NCBI GenBank assembly: GCA_005656395.1
Contig: SRSI01000013.1
Span: 186,001 to 250,000 of the forward strand
Length of the DNA: 64,000 nt
From: Strongyloides papillosus
Lineage: Eukaryota > Nematoda > Chromadorea > Rhabditida > Strongyloididae
Reading direction: 5' to 3'
Under the pieces are notes generated by a model. It did no database searches and was not told where the DNA came from. It saw only the letters and a program-made list of their open reading frames with translations. Each line of letters begins with the position of its first letter. The first letter of the stretch is position 1. Shown one piece after another: positions 29,877 through 45,022 of the stretch. Both the position numbers and the translations under genes were made by a program.

Positions 29877-32518
29877 ATGCCCTTCCACCGATCAAGTAGA
29901 AATTTTAGAGGACGTAGAAAACAAAGACATGCAAGAATTTACCGTCCAATACGTTTCATAAGGCGTATGCCCTTAACACAACTTAAATTCCCTAATCCAA
30001 TACCATTTGATTATAATTTTGTTGTTGATCCGTTATTTGTTGGGGAGGAAGATTATTTACAGTATGAGTTTGATGAAATTAATACACAAACTGTTAAAAA
30101 TGATTTTTTTGATGATAATGATACACATGGACATAAAAAATTACATAGGACTGGATCTTTACCATCATTAGATGTTTTAAATGAAATGATTGAGATGTAT
30201 GAGAAAAAGTATGAATCTGGATACATTGATTGTAGAAATGATAGTCCGTTATATCATTTCCCATCAAAAGATAACCCAACATTTTTATCAAAGATAGAGA
30301 AAAAAAAAGTTAAACGTTGTCATTCAATTGTTGATTTAAGATATTATTTTGTAATGACACCTGAATCAATTGAGACTGTGGCATCATTACGTGAATTTGA
30401 GAGTGCTTGTAAAATGGAAAAAGTATTATATATTCTTAATTTCTGTAACTTTAGACAATTAATTACTAAAGCACAACAATTAGGATACCTTACACCAAAT
30501 ATTATAAGATACCTATCAAATAATAATATTTATGAAATTTTAAATGTTCAGGAGGTTGTTGCAAATAAGATAGGGAAATTTAATTGGATATTATATTACA
30601 ATATTCACAAAAAGAATAATCGTAAGATTAACTAACTTTTTTAATTTTTATCTAATATTATTATATTATTAGAACTTTTTAATAATATTAACAAAAAATC
30701 ACAAGATAATAATGATTTAGACGATGAAAATCAATCAACATCAGATGGAGATGAGGAGTGTGAAGATGATGAGGAGGAGATTGAAGATATGTCTGATGAG
30801 GATGTCTTTGATTATGAGAATGAAGATAACAATTCAATAGAAATAGACAATTACTATAAAAAGGAACATTTTTGTAACGGGGAAGTAAATAAAAATAATG
30901 TGATTGATGGAGAGGTAATTGAAAAAATTGGTGACAGGAGAAATGAAGACAAAGTAAAAAACAGTAATTTGAATAATGATGGCAGTAATACATCTTCTTC
31001 AACAAATTTACCATCTAACAAAGTACAGGAATATGAACCGGTATTTTTTGATGATAACAGTTATCAAAAAACGGAAGTTCTTAATGGTATTGTAGAAAAT
31101 AATAATATAGATAAACAGGAGAAAATAAATAGTGATATATTATATGATAAAAAAGATACATCATTTATGGCAAATCAAAAAATGAAGATTATGGAGGAGA
31201 GTCCTAAAAGTATACATGTGATAAATAACTTAGAAGAAGCAATTGAAATTATCAACAAATCTAAAAAAATTGTTGTGTTAAATGGTTACCAAACAATTGC
31301 AAATTCAAAAGTCCCACATTGGAAGGTTAATAGAGATCTATTAAGAAAGATAATTAATAAATATAATCTTAATTCATATAAAGATATATTCGATATTGAA
31401 TGTTATAAAAGAAATCCATTTCCATTGCATGAATATGCTAATTCTTTCGAACATTGGAGTTACGAGATATCGAACTCATTAAATTTTATCAAATTATTGA
31501 GTGATAGTGGAAGATTATTACGTTGTTACTCTGAGAATATTGATGGAATGGAATATTTAGCCCGTGTTCCTGTTCATCAATTTTGTGCTGTTAATGGTAG
31601 TATTGCATGTTCAATATGTAGGATATGTAGAAGACATTACCCATGGAATAGTGCACCAATAGCTAATGTTGGTATAGGATTAGTAAGTTATTCAATAACT
31701 TTATTTAATAAAATTTTTTTAAGAATTTAAAATATTGTGAATGGTGTCTGGCAGTTGTTGTCCCATGTATCTCATTTGAAAAAGATATTAAATCTATTAC
31801 TTCTAAATATTGTACATTAGAGTATGATGCATTAAACGCCGATTTACTTTTAATTCTTGGAACATCTCTAGATGTTAGTCCATTTAATCTTCTCCCAAAA
31901 TTATTTCCACTTATACCAAAAATTATGATAGCAAAATCATTTAATCCCAATACATCATTCATACCTGATTTTGTATGTCTTGGTGATCCTGATACTATTG
32001 TTAAAATTATTGATGGATCAAATACTATACCAAATACCATTGATGAACAAGTAATTGCTCGGCGTATTAAAACAAAGCCCAAATCTAAGATAAATAAACT
32101 TTTATATTCCAACCAAAAGTTAAATTTTTTATATGAAAAAAATTGGTTTAGAAATCCTGCGAAAACAATTGCCTTAGGTTTGTGCCATAATGTTGGAGCA
32201 TACCTAACATCAAAAGAAAAAATTTATATTCATGAACGTTTTTGTCTATTTAATACCGGAGAGGCATACTACTTCAAGAATTTACCTTTTAAATATAAAT
32301 TTATTATCTCACCAATGCAATTACGTTCAATTATTCCTGATAAAGTTTATCGTGAAGTTATAAGAGAAAATTTTTTATGTTCAAGTATTATAAGTTTATT
32401 AAATTCGAAACGATGTAAAACTTATGAAAGAATAATTGAGGATACAAATCAATTAATGGTAGTTATAAGAAATGTTTTAGAATACATCCAACACATCAAA
32501 CTAACACATCAAGGATAA
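29877..32518 (+). CDS. Divergent SIRT1-like sirtuin, predicted inactive
   Basis: Three exons join in frame: 29877-30621, 30673-31682 and 31724-32518, giving about 849 residues. The start follows TTTTAG acceptors within 15 bases. The N terminus is very basic (RSSRNFRGRRKQRHARIYRP), a likely nuclear signal, followed by an acidic stretch (about 270-300). From about residue 430 the protein aligns by eye with SIRT1: KKIVVL, FDIECYKRNPFPLHEYA, GRLLRCYSENIDGMEYLA, a four-Cys zinc site (C561, C564, C590, C593) and LLLILGTSLDVSPFNLLP. The NAD loop TGAGxS is replaced by NGYQTI (from residue 452), TQNID by SENID (535-539), and the catalytic His of CHGS by Asn (VNGS, N556). Sirtuins remove acyl groups from lysines using NAD+; this copy is probably a non-catalytic scaffold. 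An extra tail of about 150 residues follows the domain. Confidence 0.87.
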
Positions 32519-35570
<3,052 letters not shown>

Positions 35571-35956
35571 ATATTTTCACACACCACCATCATCTACTCC
35601 TTTTTTATAAGATTTTAAAAAAGTTATATTTGGAAATTTTTTATAGTTATGTTATATAAGAACATTCTCGCAATGCCTGGATCCGGGAGCATGCGGTATA
35701 AAGAAGATTATAGATTTCATGTTGACATTTTATTCAATGATAAACATATACATGCATATATATATATACGAAGATAAATAAAAAAAATAATAATAATTTA
35801 TTAGTAGTATTTATTAACAGAACTTTTAACAACAATTTTATTTAACATTATATGAATAATTGTTAAATAAACTTACTACGATAGTTAAATTAAAATTAAA
35901 TGTTTTATTGAGAAATTCAATTCTTTCTTCCTTATCCATACATCAATATTCCTTTT
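35571..35956. other. Convergent 3' region of Ras and the next gene
   Basis: The 386 bases between the two facing stop codons hold both 3' UTRs. A possible polyadenylation signal AATAAA for Ras is at 35777-35782. The G+C-rich hairpin described separately sits between the Ras stop and this signal, so it is probably in the mRNA. Confidence 0.6.
35669..35695 (+). other. G+C-rich hairpin in the Ras 3' UTR
   Basis: CGCAATGC near the left end and GCATGCG at the right end pair over seven base pairs with one bulged A, and the inner CCTGGATCCGGG can extend the stem. It is the most G+C-rich spot for hundreds of bases, about 100 bases after the Ras stop codon and before a possible poly(A) signal. It may be a regulatory RNA element or a protein-binding site; neither is proven. 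Confidence 0.4.
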
Positions 35957-38900
35957 TTATATCTTATTTTCATAATTAATAATATAATCCTTCATTTCAC
36001 ATGGAATTGGATTTACATTTGGGATATTCTTTTTAACAATTGTAAGTTGCTAAAATGAATATATAATGGTAAAAATTAATAGAAAATTAAAAAAAAACCT
36101 ACATATTTAGTTAAAAGATGAAATAACATATTAGAGTAATGAGCATATGTAAGATGCTCATTATATGGTTTATCTAGACAACATTTAACTAATTCATAGA
36201 CAAATTTAATTTCTTTGTAATTGACAACTTTAACTGACTTTGGTAATTCTTTACCATTGTTATCAATATCTAAATTAAAATTTCTTGAAATAACCATTAA
36301 TCTTTTAATAACTTCTTCTTTTGATAATGTATTATTACCATAATCACTTAAATGTGAAGCACATAATGTATCTAATTGTAGTAAATAACATATACATCTT
36401 TTTATTTTATGATCATCTAATTGGATTGTTGACTGAGATAAAGCTAAACTCTTTTTCTTTTGTTCTTTTGTTCCAATACACAAGACACCATAAGAAAGCT
36501 TTGATGGAGATTCTTCAATTGTTGAAGATATCCTAGATACAGAATCTGGATCATCATCATTATTTTGCGACATACTAATTGTGGTACATGTATTTATCAA
36601 TCTTTCATCATCATTATTTGAAGACCTTTCTGTATTAACATTATAATCATTTAAGTATTTTATTTTATCATTGCTGTTTACATTATCATCAGATGAATTT
36701 TCATTATCAATAGTCTCTGGGTCATAATCGTTAGAATCATTGTCAACAATAAATTCACTATTATTATCATCTGAATTATTGTCAATAACATTTTGGTTAT
36801 CACCAATCGAATGGTTAATTGAAGGAGACTCCTTAATATGGATTGAATTACTAAAGGTGGAGGAATGAATATCATCATCAATTGAAATTTTTAAAATATT
36901 ACTCACTTCATGTGAGAAAGTTTTTTCTATAAGTGATAAATTTCTAATACACTCATTATTAAAACCTTCCTCCATAAAATCAGTTTTTGGTGATGAAGTA
37001 TGTAATGGGTTAAAAGTTTTATATGATAGTGTTAAGTTATCTTTACCAGGCGAAATACTTGATTTGTACTTTTTTTCAATTGATGTAGATTTTTTGCACG
37101 GCGTTTGCGAGTAATTTTTTTAGATAAGTCATTTTGGCTAGTTGATTCATCTTTTTGGTTATTTGTCTTTTTAAGTTCTTTTAAACTTCTTTTCACTATA
37201 TCTTTGGAGCCAATAAGTCTTTCTTTATTACATCTTCTTTTTTGTTCCTTTGCAGTAAAAGAAGATTTCTTCCCTTTTTCTGGTTTTTTTGAAGAAGTCA
37301 TTTTTCTTTTTAATACTTTTTTGGCTACAGTAATTAAAGAATTATTATTTTGCGTATTTCTTAAAGTTTCATCAAAAGAAAAATTAATTTCATTGAAATT
37401 ACAGTCATTTTGAGTATGAGAATCATCATTAGAATAATCAAAATCCTCATATATTTGTAATTGAGATACATTAATATTTAATGGAGGTATTGTAATATGA
37501 GAGTAAAAATTTTCTGGAGTTACAGCGACATTAAAATTAACTTTTTTAAATATTTGCTTTGCTTTTTTACTATCTTCACTATATACATTGTATATTTTTC
37601 CACCTTTAAGATTTTCCAGTAGATCAATATCATTACAAAAATTTAAATTAAGTCTATCATCAGCTAATGGATCAAAGAAAGGTTTATACATTGGTTCTAA
37701 TGTTTCAGCATTTATTTCATCTTCATTAAGTGTTGTTTTAACCTTCAAAATAGTACAATCAAACTCAAATTCATTAGTAATATACTTTCTTACTTCATCA
37801 TGCATCTCTCTAACAGGTGAGATATTTTGGTGGAACATTGTACTGACTTTTTGTTGAACATCAAGTGGTACACCTTTTTCTAGTAACCAATCATTAGGAA
37901 CAATATCAAAATCTATAAATGACATTTTTGTATATACATATGGCCTATTGTCAGAATCTAATTGTTTATCACTAAAATCAGGATATGTTAAATCTTCCAT
38001 TTTTTTTCGTTTCTCCAAACGTTCTTCTTCTGATAAAAATTCGTCTGGCATTGGGACAAAATCTAAAATTTTGTATAACTCTTGTGATATCGTTGGTTTT
38101 CTAAGTTCCTGTATAAAATATGCATGATTATGAAGTATTCGATTGTTAAAGTTTTCTCTACTTTTAATATATTCTTCAGAAAAATCATCTTTTTTATTAT
38201 CCTCATAAAGGCATTCTTTTGTAATGATATAATTTTTATCCTTCCTACAACAATTTAATGATAGAAGGCCATCGAGATTTCCTTCTACAAATTTTTGCGT
38301 TGCTATTTGAAAAAATGGATCATTATTTGCGTGTTGACAACATTTTTTAGATTTCTTTTTTCCTCTTTTTGTATATACACTTGATTGTATATCAGTAACT
38401 TTTATTTGAGATGCAAGTTTTTTCCCAACATCTAAGATATTTCCCTTATCCTTAACAGTCTGTAAAAACATTTCTCCAATTTCTCCACTCCAGTTATTTT
38501 CATTACATAATTTAGTATCTCCCCATTCTTCCTCAAATTTTTCAATATATCCTCTCATTGATTCTTTAAATTTTTCTGCTTTTCTCGATTTAGTTAGAAT
38601 TCTCTTCTTTTTGGCAGTATCTTTTTTGCTTTCTGGTGTTTCATTATCACTTGATTGATCCATTGAACCTTTTGCGAAGGCTTGTAGAACTTTTTCTTTG
38701 AATTCAAAAATGTCTTTTTCTAGAGAATTTAATCTAAGAGATTGAATAAAATTTACAGCATTAATAAAATCACCAGCTAAATTAAAAGCTATTTTTGGGG
38801 CAATATTTAGGACATCCGAATGAAAGTCAATATCTTCAATAATTTTTGGCGTCTTTTTTGCTTTTGCTATAAGTTTTTCCAATAAAGATAGTAATTTTTG

Positions 38901-39034
38901 AACTTCTTCTTCTAAATAAAAAAAATGATTATAAAAAGTGAAAAGTAGTTTTTTTTACCTGTTGCTGTTGAGATTATACATTTTTTTGATAATAATTTTA
39001 TTTCACATTTATACTCTGTGCCTTTTTCATTCAT
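35957..39034 (-). CDS. Unrecognised Lys-rich, probably nuclear protein with a frame discontinuity
   Basis: Minus-strand exons are 39034-38959, 38911-37047, 36969-36103 and 36049-35957, about 966 residues if the 77-base intron 37046-36970 is real. That intron has a usable donor (GTAAAG) but a poor acceptor (ATGGAG). The alternative is a one-base frameshift near the seven-base T run at 37115-37121, after which the other frame is open and reads like protein (KSSISPGKDNLTLSYKTFNP). A TCTTTTTAG at 39063-39071, minus strand, precedes the start and may be a trans-splice site. The protein has Lys-rich segments (KKKRILTKSRKAEKF; KRGKKKSKKCCQ), an acidic Asn/Asp/Ser-rich region, and a folded helical C terminus (HYSNMLFHLLTKYQLTIVKK). 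A condensin-type kleisin (CAP-H2/KLE-2) came to mind from the N-terminal helix and this C terminus, but the resemblance is too weak to assert. Confidence 0.78.
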
Positions 39035-42000
39035 CTTTTAATAGGGTTACCAGAAAAAGTAACTAAAAAGATTACATATATAATAATTTTTAAACTAAAT
39101 TTTTTTTTATATTTTGAAACATTTATGCACTTTACAAATAATTGATACAAATGTTTAGAAAGTTGGTGAAATGTTTATTCGGAGTCGTGTAATGATAGCA
39201 AAAGTCATGGGATATAGAACTATAGTGATTTGAAGTTTTGATAAAAAAAATATTTTTGTTATTTAATTAGAAAAATTTTTTATTAGTAGATAGAAAAGGT
39301 CAATTGTTGTATTTTTATATAAAAAGAGCAATTTTTTATTGCAAAATCCAATAAATACACAATATAGATTTATTTATAAATATAATAATAACAATATATA
39401 GATTTAACATATATAAAATACTACCCTTTTATATGATTCAAATTTACACATCAAAGTTAACTTTAAAAAGTATTACTCATAATTATATTAAAGTACACCA
39501 TTTTTATTTTATAGTAGAAGTAAAACTAACACTTTGATTAATACTTTTATTAAATGTTATTAAATTATTGAGAATAGTGTAAAAGATATATAAAATATTA
39601 AAAAAAGTATAATGATTACAAATTAATCTTTTGTTACTATTAGAACAGGTGAATCAAAATATATTAAATTTAGTGGTATTAAAAAAGTACATTCTATTTT
39701 TAGAAATTGTTTTTTTCAATTATCTTTTATTTCTAAATTATTTTAGTCTAATGTGTTTAAAATTATACACTACTAGAACGAAAAAATTTAAAATTATTTA
39801 TTTAAAAAGAAATAATTTTAATATTTATTGAAATAATGACATTAAATTTTGACATTAAACATTCTTGTTGATTGAATAATTATTTATTTTGATACAAAAA
39901 TAAAGTTTATACTTCAAACTTTTAGAATACTTTATTTTTTTTAATATAAGCTTAAATCATTTTCTATTGTCTTTAACGTATAAATCGGGTCGAAATTGCG
40001 TTTTAAGAAAACGATTTTAATATAAAAATTTATTACTAGATAAATTTTTACAGAAAATATGTATCGTTGATTTATTACCACACATGAATTGTATTTAAAT
40101 TAACCATTTTGTAAATTTTAATAAATTTTAACTAGTTTTTTTAATGTCTGCATATTTTGTTTTAAATGACGTATTTAATTACAAACTAAGTAAAACCACT
40201 ATAAAAAATTCAATATTTTGGTTAATTATTAAATTTATGATGTTAAAATATTGAAGTAGACACAAAAGTTTTTTTATACCTTAATAATTTTATTTTTTCT
40301 TATGTAATTAACGGAAATGACCTTGTCAAGAAAATATGAGAAATAAGAATACTTAAAGTTTATAACCATTATATTTTATAAAATAATTACAACTTAGATA
40401 TTGAAAAAAAATATATATGTAAATTACCTTACAATTTAAGAAAAAAATAATATTGTTATTCAATTATATGTAAACATTATTATTTAATTGCTTATTTAAG
40501 AGAAACAAAAAGATATATTGTGACATAGAAAGATTAATTTCTACAGTAATTTCCAATTTATTTATATATAATATTTTAGATAATTTTTATTAAAAATAAT
40601 ATTATTGAGCATTCAAATGATAAAATGTTATTATAATGGTAATTTGATTTTAATTATTTTTTGATAAAAGAATAATTAAAAATATTTATAAATAGGAAAT
40701 TAAATAAAATATGAGTAATTTCCGTCCTTCTACAGTATCTGGATAATAAAGTAATTAAAATGTTGTACAATTGATATGAATTTATTATCATTTTACCGAT
40801 ACACCTAAAGAATATAAGTAAATATGATTTTTTTTAAATAATAACTATCCGTCACTTTTAGAATAACAAATATTCAAAATATTCTATTATTTTAAGAATA
40901 ATTGGATGATTAAATAATATGGTTGATTGATGACAATTGAATTGTTGGCCATTTGTACTGGTGTAGACTTATACACATTAACAGGAAAATGATATAGTAA
41001 ATATATGTAATGTAAAAAGTTGACATTTTATCATTATTGTCCTCAAAAAATGTAAATTAAAGGAATTTTTTTATGAATAATTTTTCTACTTGTTAAACAA
41101 AATTAAACAAGATAAATAAAACTAAAAGTTCTTATCTTTGGTTAAATTTTACTTTTAATTTCAATAACAAATATCTTATATACCTGTCATTGGATGACAA
41201 AAAAAGTACCTATCAATTTCTTTTTAGTACCTTTTTTTATGATTATACTTATATACACAATAAAATTACAAAACAAAAACGTTTTTAGCATTAATAATTT
41301 TTTTCAAAAAATGCATAAATAATGGTAAACCAGATCAAGTTCCTTTGTCGATATAACTTATTTATTTAAACTATAGAAAAAATTGAAATTATTTTTACTT
41401 AGATTATTTTTAACCCCAAAAATATTTGGACTCTTATCTCTACTTTTTCTATTAATTTGACATTTCACAATAATCCTTATTTACTCTTTTTTAAAAGAAA
41501 TTTATTTTTAAAGAGTATCAATATATTAAGTTTTTTCAATCTTGATCTTTTGTTTTGACAGTTATAATTAATTATAAATAAAAATGAATTATGCACATAA
41601 ATTAATGTGCATTTTAGCTGACCAATAATGTATTCCCTCTAACGATTATTATATAAATTTAAACAATATTGATAAAAAAAAATTTTTAAATAAACTAAAC
41701 TTTACAGATTCTATAATGACTTCTTTTTCCATATAAAATCACATTATTTAATATTCAAATACATATAGATGTATGAAAAATATTTATAAATAAAATGAAA
41801 TATTAAAAGAATAATGTGATAAAAAAATAAATACAAGAAAATTATTCAATAAAACTTTAAAAAACATTAAAATGACTTAAATATTAATGATTAAACATTA
41901 ATAATAAATTTTATAAGAAAAACTAAAAAGTTTTGAAGAAATATTTTGCAAAATTGCGATTTAGGAGAGCAATTTATTAATTTTTCAAAAGAAAAGATAT

Positions 42001-43417
42001 GTCAAGTTAATTTCCTTTTGTTTTTGACTAACTTAAACCAATTTGTACTTTTTATTTCCAAGGTATCAACTATCTTTTTAATTAATTCTAATTACATCAA
42101 ATTATATACGTATGTTATAAATTTTTACTATTTTTTATTTACCATCTTTTTAATTTTTGTTTGTTTTTCTTAAAGTGTAATAAAATTTCTGAAAATCAAT
42201 TTATCCCTCAGAATAAATATAACTTATAACGTAACATTTTTCATACTTTTCTTTTCCTCAATCAAAAACAATATTAAACTTCTTTGAATTTACTACTATT
42301 ATTATTAAAAATATATGTTTAATGTAGGGAAAAAGAAAAAAAATGAATGATGGAAAAAATGATTTTGTTATTAGAGAAGGAAAAAAAAAATAATAAAATT
42401 GTATTGTAGTAATTTTTATTTACATCACTTCTAAGATTATCCATTATTAAAATAATTTTTCCTTTTTTTGGCAACGTTAGAAGAGGTTTTAAAAAGTACA
42501 ATAGTTTATATTAAATATTTATTATTTTCCAAATTAGATACACTCTCTTAAAAGTTCATAATTTTTAGGAAAGTATTGATAAATGTGTATGTAAACATTC
42601 ACTACATAAATAACTTAACAAAAAATTCCTTATTTATTTTTAAATATCCTTATACATTTATCTAATCCAAAATATTATTTTAAAAACTATAGGGGTCATT
42701 CTATAAACGTTATTTTAATTAATTAAAGAGGAAAATAGTAATCTTATTGAACATTGCTAAATATTTTATCAAATAGGAAAGTTACATAGCTTTTATTTTA
42801 AAGTTACATAATTTTAAGTTACTTTTATAATATTTATAAAAATGATACATTTTTTTTGTTTTACAGATAATTTATTTACAAAAAACCCCAAATATTCACC
42901 ATCATCTTATTATCAAAAAAAATTTTTATTAATTCTATTTATTTTGTTATCAATTTTTTATCAATTATAATACTTTTTATTGTCATTTTTACTCATTTAC
43001 CTTCTTAATAATTTATTATTCATTAGGTTAACATATCAATCTCTATTAATAATATTATTATTTAACAACATATATATGTATATAATTATTATATACAGTT
43101 TAATAAACATACTTTTAATGTCCTTAATCATTTAATGATATATTTTTATCAATACATTAGTTTATAGTTAGAAGTTTAATTGCAATATTAATAGATTAAA
43201 AATGACGTTCTTCTAAGTTAAAGCTGTGCTTTTTGTTTAAAAATAACAATTAAGTGTCAATTCCAACGTGTAATGTTCAATAATTGGAAAGATAAATTAA
43301 ATTATAGGTACATACTATGAAATGTTCAAATTATTGCCTTTTTTGGAAGCGTATTTAAGTACTTCAACATAAATATACATATCCATATAAAAAAGATATA
43401 TATATATAAATGTAATT
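39035..43417. other. Long A+T-rich intergenic stretch; no gene seen
   Basis: About 4.4 kb between the start of the Lys-rich gene and the 3' end of the homeobox gene. Open frames at 39631-39831 and 41946-42173 (plus) and 42319-42501 (minus) are short, Leu, Phe, Ile and Asn-rich and have no recognisable content. No tRNA, repeat family or mobile element was noticed. Confidence 0.55.
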
Positions 43418-45022
43418 TTATTCCGGTTTTATAATTTTCCCTGCTGGTTGATTAATTAAAAACCCCTGTAAAAAGTAGGGAGTTAAATTTTTACAAGCTT
43501 GAACCCTTGGATACATTGCATTTGGCCTTCTTCCTCTTGGAACACGTTGTCTTGCTAAAAGTGAATCAATTTGAAAACTTCCTTTTTTTGCTACGGTTGG
43601 ACTATCTTTATCTTCTTTATCATCATTCTCTGTAACAGATGAAATACCACTTTTTGCGACTTCTTTAACCTCCTGTTTCAGTTCTGATGACTCTACAAGA
43701 TCTCCAACCATCTTCCTTTCTTTAGCTCTACGATTTTGAAACCAAACCTAATATGAAAGAAAAAATTAGTATAAATAAATTTTGTTTATAATTAAATTTT
43801 AGAAATAATATTTAAGATTATCTCTTTATACACTATTATATATTTACAAAAATATATAATAAATTACATGTTTTCATACTGTAATTGATATATATAAATA
43901 TACATATCTAAATGTCTATCACTTAACAATTTTTTTAACATAAATGCCAGTAAAAATGAAAGATTATTGTTTCTTATTATATGTATAACTTGTTTAAATT
44001 TTATGAAATATAAAAAAAACTTTCTACATCGTAAGGAAGTAATATGATGATAAATGTATTATATGCTATTAATTTTTAAGATTTGAAACTCCATCTCAAA
44101 ATAATCATAAAAGCATGACTATTTTATCTGTTTAAATTTATTGCAATAACACCATATACTATAAACAAAAGATAGTTCAAAGATAATGTTAATAGCTTCT
44201 ATAACATTGATATTTTATGAAGAATAAAAGTAAAAATAAGTGATATATATGAAACATTGTAACAACCCATCCTTTGAATTTACTGATGAATTCTTTAATA
44301 CTTTTGAGATTATTATCAAGTATAAATGTATCTTTAACTAATTGTCCCCTAGGGATGATAATTATATTTAGAGTGTATTATGATTTTTTTTATTTTTGAA
44401 AATAATACACTATGTATAGTAATTCTATATATTCATTTTTTTTGACTGTTACCAACTATCAATCAGAAATATGATACTTATTTGTTTTTTTTTAGTATTT
44501 TTTTGATAATATAATGCTATATAAACTTACTTGGACGCGTGATTCATTAAGTCCTAATGAGAGTGCTAATGCATCACGTGTATAAACATCAGGATAACGG
44601 GAAACTTCATATGCTTCTTCAAGTGTTTTTAACTGTGAACTACTAAAATTAGTCCTTGTCCTTCTACGTTTTCTGTCATTTGATGTTAATATATTATTAG
44701 GGGAGACAGCTTCTCCAGAATCAGAACGTCCATCTTCAATACTATTAGTTGTTGTTGTACCTAATCCTAATTCTGAGGTATTAAGATTTGGTGATGAGAT
44801 TGGTGAAGATGGTAATAATACATTAGTTACTACGGCTTGTGCTAAGATACTATTTAAATCAAGATTAGATAGTGATGTAGAATTAATTTGATCCATTGTT
44901 GAATTTGATGATGATATATCTGTGGAAGGTGTTGTAGGAGAGTTAAATATATGGTGAAGGATAAATTCATAAATATTTGTATTACTTGGTAATAGAGAAT
45001 TATTATTGTTCATTTCTGACAT
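43418..45022 (-). CDS. Paired-like homeodomain transcription factor
   Basis: Two exons join in frame on the minus strand: 45022-44531 and 43747-43418, 273 residues, split by a 783-base intron inside the homeodomain between Gln46 and Val47, a common site in paired-like genes. The N terminus is Ser, Thr and Asn-rich. The homeodomain is at about 119-178: RKRRRTRTNF, then SRYPDVYTRDALALSLGLNE, then SRVQVWFQNRRAKERK. Position 50 is Gln, so a TAAT-type site is expected. RRRTRTNF and ESRVQVWFQ recall the UNC-4/Uncx class, but position 56 is Glu where most paired-like proteins have Trp. The C-terminal 95 residues contain GSFQIDSLLARQ and RVPRGRRPNAMYP; I see no clear OAR motif. A role in cell-fate control, probably neuronal, is inferred from the class only. 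Confidence 0.93.
43748..44530 (-). other. Large intron inside the homeodomain
   Basis: At 783 bases this is far longer than the 40-90-base introns of most genes in the window. It begins with GTAAGT and ends ATTAG on the minus strand. No nested gene or small RNA was recognised. Long introns in homeobox genes often hold regulatory elements, which is only an inference here. Confidence 0.6.
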
